A DNA stretch of 64,000 bases from JAVBKX01 sp031553835 (GTDB taxonomy: Bacteria > Bacteroidota > Bacteroidia > Bacteroidales > Azobacteroidaceae). Shown here in pieces: positions 1 through 7,874 of this stretch (the first letter of the stretch is position 1; every line of letters begins with the position of its first letter). The translations under genes were made by a program, and so were the position numbers. Under the pieces are notes generated by a model. It searched no databases. It was not told the DNA's origin and saw nothing but the letters and a program-made list of their open reading frames with translations. The stretch is from the NCBI GenBank assembly GCA_031553835.1, contig JAVBKX010000009.1, positions 62,001 through 126,000 on the forward strand. The letters are read 5' to 3'.

Positions 1-62
1 CAAATATAGATATTTTTCTTCTCCTGCGCTGCTATGGAGCTTATTTTTTGTAGACTCCTCTG

Positions 63-242
63 TTTCCAGTGGTCAAAACCACTGGTTAATAAGGCGGTGT
101 CACTCTGTGACAATTTGCAGTATAGTTATGTAATTGTTTTTGAAAAATAGCTACGTAGTAGCTTGGCCTCATTAATCAGTGATTTTAATCACTGGAAAGA
201 GGATAGGTAGATGATATCTCTCCTCTAAAGTTGCGTAGCAAC
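63..242. repeat. Hairpin-mosaic intergenic repeat, copy A
   Basis: This non-coding stretch is packed with short perfect inverted repeats. CCAGTGGT/ACCACTGG lies at 66-85, TGTCAC/GTGACA at 98-112, GCTAC/GTAGC at 150-162, CAGTGATT/AATCACTG at 177-194 and GTTGC/GCAAC at 230-242. An outer pair, TTTCCAGT (63-70) and ACTGGAAA (191-198), brackets most of it. It shares an identical 15-mer CTGGTTAATAAGGCG (82-96) and a 14-mer GTTGCGTAGCAACG (230-243) with copy B near 44.4-44.5 kb. No open frame of note is present in 1-252. This is probably a REP- or MITE-like dispersed element. Confidence 0.7.
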
Positions 243-252
243 GTAGCTGATG

Positions 253-1932
253 CTATTCCAGCAACTCCTCTGCCCTATACAGTGCATCGTTAATATTGCT
301 GCAAATATTTTCTTTTCCTACCTGATCGGAAAATCCTGATTTGTCGAGCATTTCTTTAATTTTATTATTTACACCCGATAATACTAATTGGATATTTTCT
401 TTTTTAGACAGGCGGTATAAACTTTCCAGATTGTGCAATCCGGTAGAGTCCATAAAAGGAACTTTACGCATACGGATGATGCGGACTTTCGGTTTTTCAC
501 TTCCGATTTGTTTCATACTTTCGTCAAATTTATTGGCAATTCCAAAGAAGAAAGGTCCGTCGATTTCATATACTTCTACTCCTTTCGGAAGTAATAATTT
601 ATCGTTATCAGCTGTTTTTTCAACATCCGATTCCATATTTAATTCATTGGTAATGATTGAGATATTGGATGTTTCACTTACCCGGCGCATGAATAATACC
701 ATGGCAATTAACAATCCTATTTCGATCGCAATTGTTAAATCCAAAATGACTGTGAGGAAAAAAGTGACTAATAATACGGTTACTTCCGATTTAGGACTTT
801 TCAAAATGGAACGAAAAGTACGCCATTCACTCATATTGTAAGAAACAATAATCAATACTCCTGCCAGGCAGGCCATGGGAATATGTTTTGTCAATGGACC
901 TAAGAAAAGAAGGATTAATAACAAAACAATAGCATGTATAATTCCTGCTACAGGTGAACGTCCTCCGTTGTTGATATTGGTCATTGTACGTGCAATAGCT
1001 CCTGTTGCCGGAATTCCTCCAAATAAAGGAGTGATGATGTTAGCGGCTCCCTGGGCAATCAATTCGGTATTGGAATTATGTTTGTCTCCCGTTACCCCGT
1101 CTGCCACTGTGGCTGAAAGCAATGATTCGATAGCTCCTAACATTGCTATAGTGAAAGCAGCCGGAAGCAAAAGATTAATCGTTTCCATATTGATTGGAAT
1201 AGTGGTAGGTTCAGGAAGCGAGGCATTGATTTCAAACCGGTCGCCAATCGTTTCTATGGATGTTATTCCAACATAATTTCGTAAAATGTAAACAACAATT
1301 GTCATCACTATAATGGCAATTAAAGAACCTGGTATTTTTTTTATAATTTTTTGTGAATAAATGATGATAAGAATACTACTTATTCCAATAAGAAATGGCC
1401 AAATATTAAATGTATTTATCGCTTTTCCATAAGCAATCCATTTGGAAATGAAGTCTGCCGGAACGCTTTCCATTGTCAGGCCAAACAAATCTTTCATTTG
1501 CGTGGTAAAAATAGTCAAAGCAATTCCGCTTGTAAAACCGACAATGATAGGGTAAGGCATAAATTTAATGACTGTTCCCAATTTTAGAATACCCATCAAT
1601 ATGAGCATTACACCTGCAATCAATGTGGCAATGGCTAATCCTTGTACTCCGAATTGTTGTACAATACCATAAACGATGATAATGAATGCACCCGTAGGCC
1701 CTCCGATCTGAACGGTACTTCCTCCTAAAAAAGAAATGATAAAACCGGCAATGATGGCGGTGATTAATCCTTTTTCCGGGCTTACTCCCGAAGCGATACC
1801 AAATGCAATAGCTAAGGGAAGGGCAACGATTCCTACTATAATTCCGGCCATTAAATCGGCCGTAAATTTTTCTTTAGAATAATTTTTTAAAGAAATGAAT
1901 AGCTGGGGTTTGAAATCAAGATTTAATTTCAT
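253..1932 (-). CDS. SulP-family inorganic anion transporter with C-terminal STAS domain
   Basis: This is an inner-membrane SLC26/SulP carrier, probably for sulfate, bicarbonate or another small anion; the substrate cannot be read from sequence. The N-terminal two thirds are a run of hydrophobic helices carrying the family motif QIGGPTGAF at residues 75-83. The C-terminal part from about residue 440 is a STAS domain with the conserved DSTG loop near 495-498. The length of 559 aa is normal for bacterial SulP proteins. It is transcribed alone, away from the rubrerythrin gene. No carbonic anhydrase or sulfate-assimilation gene is nearby to hint at substrate. Confidence 0.93.
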   Translation of the reverse strand: MKLNLDFKPQLFISLKNYSKEKFTADLMAGIIVGIVALPLAIAFGIASGVSPEKGLITAIIAGFIISFLGGSTVQIGGPTGAFIIIVYGIVQQFGVQGLAIATLIAGVMLILMGILKLGTVIKFMPYPIIVGFTSGIALTIFTTQMKDLFGLTMESVPADFISKWIAYGKAINTFNIWPFLIGISSILIIIYSQKIIKKIPGSLIAIIVMTIVVYILRNYVGITSIETIGDRFEINASLPEPTTIPINMETINLLLPAAFTIAMLGAIESLLSATVADGVTGDKHNSNTELIAQGAANIITPLFGGIPATGAIARTMTNINNGGRSPVAGIIHAIVLLLILLFLGPLTKHIPMACLAGVLIIVSYNMSEWRTFRSILKSPKSEVTVLLVTFFLTVILDLTIAIEIGLLIAMVLFMRRVSETSNISIITNELNMESDVEKTADNDKLLLPKGVEVYEIDGPFFFGIANKFDESMKQIGSEKPKVRIIRMRKVPFMDSTGLHNLESLYRLSKKENIQLVLSGVNNKIKEMLDKSGFSDQVGKENICSNINDALYRAEELLE

Positions 1933-2101
1933 ATATTCGTAATCTAAATTGTTGATTATATATACGTTGTAATAAAAAATGCTGCAAAGTTATAAAATAT
2001 TCTAAATAACGTAAGTTTATCAACAAGCAGAGTGTGGTAATTGTTGTAATATTAATCATGTAGTGCGGTTTTTATATCGTAAGACGACAAAGTAATTTTT
2101 T

Positions 2102-2683
2102 ATGGAAGAAAAAAGTTTGAAAGGAACTCGTACGGAACAAAATTTATTGAAAGCTTTTGCAGGAGAATCACAGGCGAGAAGCCGTTACACTTTTTTTGCA
2201 AGTGTGGCAAAAAAAGAAGGTTATGAGCAAATTGCAGGTGTTTTTATGGAAACTGCCGAACAAGAAAAAGAACACGCAAAACGATTTTTTAAATTCTTAG
2301 AAGGAGGAATGGTCGAAATTACGGCAACTTATCCTGCCGGAATTATTGGAACTACGCCGCAAAATCTTTTGGCTGCTGCGGAAGGTGAGTTGGAAGAATG
2401 GGATGTACTCTATAAAGAATTTGCAGAAGCAGCTACTGAAGAAGGTTTTCCTCAAGTGGCCACTGCTTTTCGTATGATTGCCCGGGTAGAGGCCGAACAT
2501 GAAGCTCGTTATCGTAAACTATTGGCAAATATTGAGAAAAATGAAGTGTTCAAAAAAGAAGAGGAAATAGAATGGCAATGCCGTAATTGCGGTTATGTGC
2601 ACAAAGGAAAAGGCGCTCCAAACACCTGCCCTGCTTGTGTGCATCCTCAATCTTTTTTTGAACCGAAAAAGACTAATTATTAA
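2102..2683 (+). CDS. rbr: Rubrerythrin
   Basis: This is a non-haem iron peroxidase that reduces hydrogen peroxide in the cytoplasm of anaerobes. Residues 1-150 form the ferritin-like diiron four-helix bundle, with GESQARSRY at 21-29 and a second EEKEH-like helix (EQEKEHAKRF). The C-terminal rubredoxin-like domain has Cys pairs at 160/163 and 176/179 that would bind one iron. At 193 aa it is the standard length. The next gene, a flavodoxin-fold oxidoreductase, starts 27 nt downstream, so the two are probably co-transcribed for oxidative-stress defence; that reductant link is inference. Confidence 0.95.
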   Translation: MEEKSLKGTRTEQNLLKAFAGESQARSRYTFFASVAKKEGYEQIAGVFMETAEQEKEHAKRFFKFLEGGMVEITATYPAGIIGTTPQNLLAAAEGELEEWDVLYKEFAEAATEEGFPQVATAFRMIARVEAEHEARYRKLLANIEKNEVFKKEEEIEWQCRNCGYVHKGKGAPNTCPACVHPQSFFEPKKTNY

Positions 2684-2710
2684 AAAAAATCCTCGCAAGG
2701 GGTAATACCC

Positions 2711-3337
2711 ATGAAACAATTAGTTGTATTATGTCATCCATTAAGTGAGAAATTTTGTGCTGTAATTTCGACTGAAATGGCCGGTTTGTATGAAAAATAC
2801 AAATTAGATTTTGAGTTGCGCGATCTTTATAAAATGAATTTTAATCCGGTTGTTTCGGAACAGGATATTTTGATGGCCAGTAAAGATCAAGTTCTTGATG
2901 ATGTGTTGACAGAGCAAGAATACATTAAAGATGCAGATTTGATTACATTTATTTATCCGATTTGGAGCGTGGGCATGCCTGCTATGATGAAGGGTTATAT
3001 AGACAGGGTTTTTTCGAAAAATTTTCTTTATTCATTTGTTGGAGGAAAAGTAAAAAAACAATTGAAGAAAAAGAAAGTGGTTCTCATTAATTTCTTTGAG
3101 CAAAATTCGGATTCATATCCTGAAGCTGATTTTTATGAACAATCCATGAAGTATGAGCGGCAAATATTTGAGCTTTTTGGTATGGATGTGATTCTTCAGT
3201 ATTCATTGGAAAATATGAGTATCGATGATGAAGCGGCAGCTCTGAAAATCAGGCTTGAAGAGATAAAAGAAATAATCAAAAAAACATTGTTTATTAGTCG
3301 GAATAGTCGTCTTACTATACCGAATCTGTTCTTTTGA
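2711..3337 (+). CDS. NAD(P)H oxidoreductase, flavodoxin-like fold (KefF/NQO type)
   Basis: This is a predicted FMN- or FAD-binding quinone or nitro reductase. The opening VVLCHPLSEKF is the phosphate-binding start of the flavodoxin-like fold. The block around residues 76-100 (ITFIYPIWSVGMPAMMKGY) is the characteristic P-x-x-W-x-x-P-A-x-x-K signature of this family. It follows rubrerythrin closely, which suggests a role in redox stress. The last dozen residues (from about ISRNS) look less conserved, and the stop codon directly abuts a long inverted repeat, so the native C terminus may have been altered by repeat insertion. Confidence 0.85.
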   Translation: MKQLVVLCHPLSEKFCAVISTEMAGLYEKYKLDFELRDLYKMNFNPVVSEQDILMASKDQVLDDVLTEQEYIKDADLITFIYPIWSVGMPAMMKGYIDRVFSKNFLYSFVGGKVKKQLKKKKVVLINFFEQNSDSYPEADFYEQSMKYERQIFELFGMDVILQYSLENMSIDDEAAALKIRLEEIKEIIKKTLFISRNSRLTIPNLFF

Positions 3338-3465
3338 TAGAACACAGATGACACGGATGACACAGAAATTCACTGTTTGTATATTTTTATAATATACTCA
3401 TATTTCAGTTGAAAATAAAAAATCAATCCGCGCTTTTCTGTGTCATCCGTGTCATCCGTGTTCTA
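3338..3465. repeat. Long near-perfect inverted repeat (ATGACACGGATGACAC type)
   Basis: Two 31-nt arms at 3338-3368 and 3435-3465 are reverse complements with a single G:T-tolerated mismatch, separated by about 66 AT-rich nt. The arms contain the direct repeat ATGACACGGATGACAC. A 15-mer from the right arm, CTGTGTCATCCGTGT, recurs at 22080-22094. It lies between two convergent genes and could act as a bidirectional transcription stop, though no long U tract follows. Confidence 0.75.
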
Positions 3466-3486
3466 TTAATTTGCTTTTGAGACAGC

Positions 3487-4029
3487 TTAAAATCGGTATC
3501 CCATTAAGATACTACATCTTCCTGTCATTTCCGGGGAATATTCTGAAATTCCAAACGAGCGGCCTCCTCCTAAATTGAGATCTAATACAAATCCGGAACG
3601 GCTTACATACTTGAATCCCAATCCTACACCAAAAGCAATTTCAAAAAATGATTCGTAAGTATAATTATCGTGGTTGTACCATCCTTCCATTTCTCCTCCA
3701 AAACACTTTAGAAAGCTTTCTACATAAAATCCTTTGGATCCGTAATCCCGTTTGTTGAAAAAATAGTACCTAAAAAATGGTGTAATGCCATATCGTTCAC
3801 CATTAAGTATATTTTCTTTTGAATCAAAACAGTACCTTCCTGTTATACCTAAACCAATTTCAGGTTTTTTTACATACTCATAAGTCAGGTCGATAGCTCT
3901 GAACAGGGCTAAGTCTAATAAATCAATTCCAATTTCATTGCTGCGGATACTTTCTGAATTGTTTTGTGAATGAATAGAAAAAGGAATAACACATAATAAC
4001 GCTACAATTGCAAGAATACGTTTTTTCAT
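3487..4029 (-). CDS. Putative outer-membrane beta-barrel protein
   Basis: A 180-aa exported protein of unknown function. Residues 1-22 (MKKRILAIVALLCVIPFSIHSQ) are a signal peptide. The rest alternates polar and aromatic residues in short strands with Gly turns and ends in GYRF. A terminal aromatic residue of this kind is typical of small outer-membrane barrels inserted by the BAM complex. It lies 22 nt downstream of nadB on the same strand and may be read through from it. No specific family is recognised. Confidence 0.65.
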   Translation of the reverse strand: MKKRILAIVALLCVIPFSIHSQNNSESIRSNEIGIDLLDLALFRAIDLTYEYVKKPEIGLGITGRYCFDSKENILNGERYGITPFFRYYFFNKRDYGSKGFYVESFLKCFGGEMEGWYNHDNYTYESFFEIAFGVGLGFKYVSRSGFVLDLNLGGGRSFGISEYSPEMTGRCSILMGYRF

Positions 4030-4051
4030 ACGATAATTTTTATTTTAAATT

Positions 4052-5626
4052 TTAACCGACAATATTTTTATCGGGATAATCAATATTAAAGTGAAGTCCC
4101 CTACTCTCTTTTCTTTCCATTGCCTGTTTGATAACTAAGTACCCGACATTGATAATATTACGTAATTCGCAGATATCCCTTGATACTACGGAACGAATAA
4201 AAAGGTTTTCCGTTTCCTGATAAAGGATTTCCAATCGGTCGAGCGCTCTCTTTAGGCGAAGATTGGAGCGAACAATACCAACATAGTTAGACATGATTTG
4301 TCCGACTTCTTTTCCACTTTGAGTGATCAAAACCATTTCTTCGGGAAGCGAAGTGCCTTCATCATTCCATACAGGGATTTTTTCGTTGAATGGATAATAA
4401 TCAATATTGGCTTTGGCATGATTTGCAGCAGAATCAGCATAAACGATGGCTTCTATTAATGAGTTGGAAGCCAGTCGGTTGGCTCCGTGAAGTCCGGTAC
4501 ACGAACATTCTCCGGCGGCATAAAGCCGTTTGATGCTGGTTTGTCCATTCAAATCTACTACAATGCCTCCGCAAAGGTAGTGGGCAGCAGGGGCGACGGG
4601 GATAAAATCTTTGGTAATATCGATCCCTTCGCTCAGGCATTTTTCATAAATATTCGGAAAATGTTTTTTGGTTTCTTCCGGATCTTTGTGTGTTACATCT
4701 AGGCAAACGAAGTCATCTCCACGGTTTTTCATTTCCGTATCAATGGCGCGGGCTACAATATCGCGCGGCGCTAATGACTTCCGTTCGTCGTATTTTTGCA
4801 TGAATTCTTTTCCGTTGCGGGTTTTCAAAACAGCTCCGTAACCCCGCATGGCTTCCGTAATCAAAAACGACGGACGTTCTTTCGGATTGTATAATGCGGT
4901 TGGGTGGAATTGGACGAATTCCATGTCTTTCACTAATCCTTTAGCACGATAAACCATAGCAATTCCGTCGCCTGTTGCGACTAATGGATTGGTAGTGGTT
5001 TGGTAAATACTGCCGATGCCACCGGTTGCAATCATGGTTACTTTTGATAGCAATGTGTGGATGTTTCGCGTTCTTTCGTCCAAAATATAAGCTCCGTAGC
5101 ATTCTATATTTTCCGTATGTTTAGTTACCTTTTGTCCCAAATGGTGTTGTGTCAATATTTCGATGGCAAAATGATGTTCGAAAACTTTTATATTCGGATG
5201 TTTTTTAATCCGGCTTATCAGGCTGGTTTGTATTTCTGCTCCGGTAGTATCTTTGTGGTGCAGTATCCGGAATTCAGAATGTCCGCCTTCTTTATGCAAA
5301 TCAAAATTTCCTTTGTCGTCTTTATCAAAATCAACCCCCCACCCTATCAGCTCGTTTATTTGAGCCGGGGCTTCTTTTACTACTTTTTCCACAACATTGA
5401 TATCGGAAAGCGAATCTCCTGCAATCAAAGTATCTTTGATATGTTTTTCAAAATCATCGAATGGTGCTGTTACAGAAGCAATTCCTCCCTGAGCGTAAAA
5501 TGTATTGGCTTCTTCTAATGTTGTTTTACATATTATGGCGACTTTTCCTTTGTCGGCGACTTTCAGTGCAAAGCTCATTCCGGCTATTCCGGAGCCTATG
5601 ACAAGGAAATCAAATTTGTGAGTCAT
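4052..5626 (-). CDS. nadB: L-aspartate oxidase
   Basis: A flavoenzyme that oxidises L-aspartate to iminoaspartate, the first step of de novo NAD synthesis. The N-terminal FAD-binding motif GSGIAG is at residues 11-16, and NTFYAQGGIASV follows as expected for the succinate dehydrogenase/fumarate reductase flavoprotein family. The catalytic region HxxGxGxxGxL-type motif is seen as GAVLKTRNGKEF and APRDIVARAID. The 524-aa length is standard. nadA and nadC are not adjacent. A TAACTTTG box on the minus strand (5661-5668) fits a promoter about 35 nt upstream of the start. Confidence 0.95.
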   Translation of the reverse strand: MTHKFDFLVIGSGIAGMSFALKVADKGKVAIICKTTLEEANTFYAQGGIASVTAPFDDFEKHIKDTLIAGDSLSDINVVEKVVKEAPAQINELIGWGVDFDKDDKGNFDLHKEGGHSEFRILHHKDTTGAEIQTSLISRIKKHPNIKVFEHHFAIEILTQHHLGQKVTKHTENIECYGAYILDERTRNIHTLLSKVTMIATGGIGSIYQTTTNPLVATGDGIAMVYRAKGLVKDMEFVQFHPTALYNPKERPSFLITEAMRGYGAVLKTRNGKEFMQKYDERKSLAPRDIVARAIDTEMKNRGDDFVCLDVTHKDPEETKKHFPNIYEKCLSEGIDITKDFIPVAPAAHYLCGGIVVDLNGQTSIKRLYAAGECSCTGLHGANRLASNSLIEAIVYADSAANHAKANIDYYPFNEKIPVWNDEGTSLPEEMVLITQSGKEVGQIMSNYVGIVRSNLRLKRALDRLEILYQETENLFIRSVVSRDICELRNIINVGYLVIKQAMERKESRGLHFNIDYPDKNIVG

Positions 5627-5894
5627 ATACTGGATTTTCTGTTAGCGTTATTAAACCGGGCAAAGTTAGTGAAAGTTTTTTGATGCTATGCGGGTGAAAC
5701 GGATTACATGGTCCTGTTTTTTCGAAAATTTTGAAACAGCATTTTTTATTTAAACCAATTCTAAATAATAAAGTTCTGATCCTTTTACATAATCTTCTGT
5801 AAATAAATGAAAATAATATTATAACTTATTTTTTATCAAACAATTAACGCTATTTTTTTGTTTGGATTTAGTCAATAAAAAAAGATCAAGTAGG

Positions 5895-6386
5895 ATGAAA
5901 AAATTATGTTCATTTGTAGTAGTCACTTTATTTTTTAGCACAATTTTATTTGCTCAAGGATATCAAGTAGGTGACGTAGCAGCTGATTTCAGACTGAAGA
6001 ATGTAGATGGAACATTGGTTTCGTTGAATGATTATCCGGATGTTAGAGGTTTTATTGTGGTTTTTTTCTGCGATTCATGTATTTCTTCCCAAATATACGC
6101 AGACCGGTTGTCCGAATTAGACCAGAAATATAGACCGCAAGGTTATCCGGTAATAATTGTTTCGGACGATTCTATGTACGATGTAACGGAAGCGCCCTTT
6201 GTGTGTGTGCTGGAAAAAACGCCCATTGGTAATATTGTTCGTTATGTAGGCGTGATTGATGACAGTCCGAAGGATCCGTTGACGGTAAAGCGCCGTTATG
6301 TGGCCGATGCGGTAGATACTTTAATTCTTGAAAATACTCCGAGTCTGGTAGAACCGGAATCACCGGAATTTGAAATAAAACACTGA
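5895..6386 (+). CDS. Exported thioredoxin-fold (AhpC/TSA-like) protein, shortened
   Basis: Start chosen at 5895 because it gives a clean signal peptide (MKKLCSFVVVTLFFSTILFA); an in-frame ATG 33 nt upstream would add a charged extension. The mature part opens like redoxins (VGDVAADFRLKNVDGTLVSL). A CxxC-like site, FFCDSC, sits where TlpA/redoxin proteins carry the active cysteines. The usual middle segment between the CxxC strand and the cis-Pro region seems abbreviated. The protein is only 163 aa and ends in an acidic tail. It is predicted to be periplasmic and perhaps a thiol oxidoreductase; activity is uncertain. Confidence 0.6.
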   Translation: MKKLCSFVVVTLFFSTILFAQGYQVGDVAADFRLKNVDGTLVSLNDYPDVRGFIVVFFCDSCISSQIYADRLSELDQKYRPQGYPVIIVSDDSMYDVTEAPFVCVLEKTPIGNIVRYVGVIDDSPKDPLTVKRRYVADAVDTLILENTPSLVEPESPEFEIKH

Positions 6387-6494
6387 TTTATATCCTGCAT
6401 GTAATTATCCATCAAAAAATGGAAGAAGGGTGTTTAAAAATCCACTTCATTTTTTAACTTTGCAAAATGGAAATGATTAAATAATGAAGTAACT

Positions 6495-7166
6495 ATGAAA
6501 CCGGAAGAAGAAAAACACCAACAACCATTGAAAGAGTATCCTGAGTCGGAAAAGACAACTCAAAAAATGGAAGAGCCTGCAATGGCGTATGTTAAACAGC
6601 GATATTCGTATGCCGATTATCTGACTTGGGCGGATGATAAAATGCGCGAAATTATCGATGGAGTTGTTTATGCGTTTTCTGCTCCTTTCAGGAGACATGC
6701 AGAAGTAACGATAGCATTTCTGAAAAAATCATTGGTTTTTATTCAAAGGAGAAAAGGAAAATGTAAAATTTATACCGCCCCATTTGATGTCCGTTTGCCA
6801 AAAAATGGCGCGACAGCCGATGATAAGATTTACGATGTGGTGCAGCCTGATATTTGTGTAATATGTGATCCTTCGAAATTAGATGAAAGAGGATGCATTG
6901 GTGCACCGGATTTAATCGTTGAAGTATTTTCTCCAAGTACCGGAAAGCGGGATGCTAATGAAAAATTCAGGCTGTATGAAGCTTCAGGTGTTTGTGAATA
7001 CTGGTTGGTTTATCCTGAAAGTAAAGCGGTCAATGTTTTTCTTTTGCAACCGGACGGGAAATATGATGAAGGTACGACTTATGATGTTATCATGGGAACT
7101 ACACAGGTTCCTGTCCATACATTGGAAGGGTTGATTATCGATTTGAATGAACTTTTTGCAGATTGA
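6495..7166 (+). CDS. Uma2-family (DUF820) restriction-endonuclease-like protein
   Basis: A 223-aa protein with a PD-(D/E)XK-like fold. Family signatures are YADYLTWADD near residue 36, QPDICVI, APDLIVEVFSPST (the acidic/Glu catalytic core) and the following Lys, LYEASGVCEYWLV. Uma2 proteins are abundant in cyanobacteria and Bacteroidota and have no settled function. The first 30 residues are highly charged and are probably disordered. It converges with the AlkD-like gene, with a single nucleotide between the two stop codons. Confidence 0.85.
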   Translation: MKPEEEKHQQPLKEYPESEKTTQKMEEPAMAYVKQRYSYADYLTWADDKMREIIDGVVYAFSAPFRRHAEVTIAFLKKSLVFIQRRKGKCKIYTAPFDVRLPKNGATADDKIYDVVQPDICVICDPSKLDERGCIGAPDLIVEVFSPSTGKRDANEKFRLYEASGVCEYWLVYPESKAVNVFLLQPDGKYDEGTTYDVIMGTTQVPVHTLEGLIIDLNELFAD

Positions 7167-7167
7167 A

Positions 7168-7869
7168 TCATTTCTTCATATAATGCACCCTTTCTTCTTC
7201 CGAAAAATGCTCGATTGCATAACGTAATGCTGTTCGCGGCATATTTTTATAATGAATATCAAGGAAATCGATCAGGGTTTCCTTGTCTTTTTTTCCGACT
7301 TCGCGAAGCATCCAGCCCACGGCTTTGTGCATTAAATCGTGTTTGTGGTTCAATAATTTTTGGGAAAGGGCTAAAGTGTCGTAATATTGTTTGTTTTTGA
7401 TAAATATCCAGGTCGAAACAATAGCAATACGTTGTTCCCAAAGATTATCGCTTTCGGCTAATTGGTATAAAATTTCCTTGTCTTTATCAAGCAAGAACGC
7501 TCCGATTACATCGCGACATGTGACATCAACCAAGTCCCAGTTATTCGCTCTGCGGGCATTTTTAAGATAAAAATCGACTATCTCTTTCCGCTCTTCCTCT
7601 TTTTTTGCTTTTTTGAATTGTTGAACAAGAAAAAGAAGTCCGGCTAAACGAGCTTCATGATATTGGGAATCCAGTAATTTTTGAATTTCAGGAAAAGGTA
7701 ATTCTTTTGTTGTTTTTACGATATTGCGAGTAAGCGGGACTACAATTCCCAACATTACATCGCCTTCAGCATATTGGTCTTTTCCGGTTTTGAAAAAGCC
7801 CTGCAAGAATTTGGCTTTTTCGGGATTGGCTACAGATAAAAGTTCTTGTAATACGAATTCGGCTGTCAT
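7168..7869 (-). CDS. DNA alkylation repair protein, AlkD-like HEAT-repeat glycosylase family
   Basis: A 233-aa helical-repeat protein of the PF08713 family, whose characterised members (AlkC/AlkD) remove alkylated bases such as 3- and 7-methylpurines. Recognisable stretches are FFKTGKDQYAEGD near the N terminus, RANNWDLVDVTCRDVIG, and LMHKAVGWMLREVGKKD near residues 180-195. It starts 5 nt downstream of the cotH-like gene, so the two are probably transcribed together although no functional link is evident. Confidence 0.88.
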   Translation of the reverse strand: MTAEFVLQELLSVANPEKAKFLQGFFKTGKDQYAEGDVMLGIVVPLTRNIVKTTKELPFPEIQKLLDSQYHEARLAGLLFLVQQFKKAKKEEERKEIVDFYLKNARRANNWDLVDVTCRDVIGAFLLDKDKEILYQLAESDNLWEQRIAIVSTWIFIKNKQYYDTLALSQKLLNHKHDLMHKAVGWMLREVGKKDKETLIDFLDIHYKNMPRTALRYAIEHFSEEERVHYMKK

Positions 7870-7874
7870 TTAAA

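Noticed and set aside
341..841. 166-aa open frame opposite the SulP gene
   Set aside because: It is antisense to well-conserved SulP coding sequence and has no recognisable domain or promoter.
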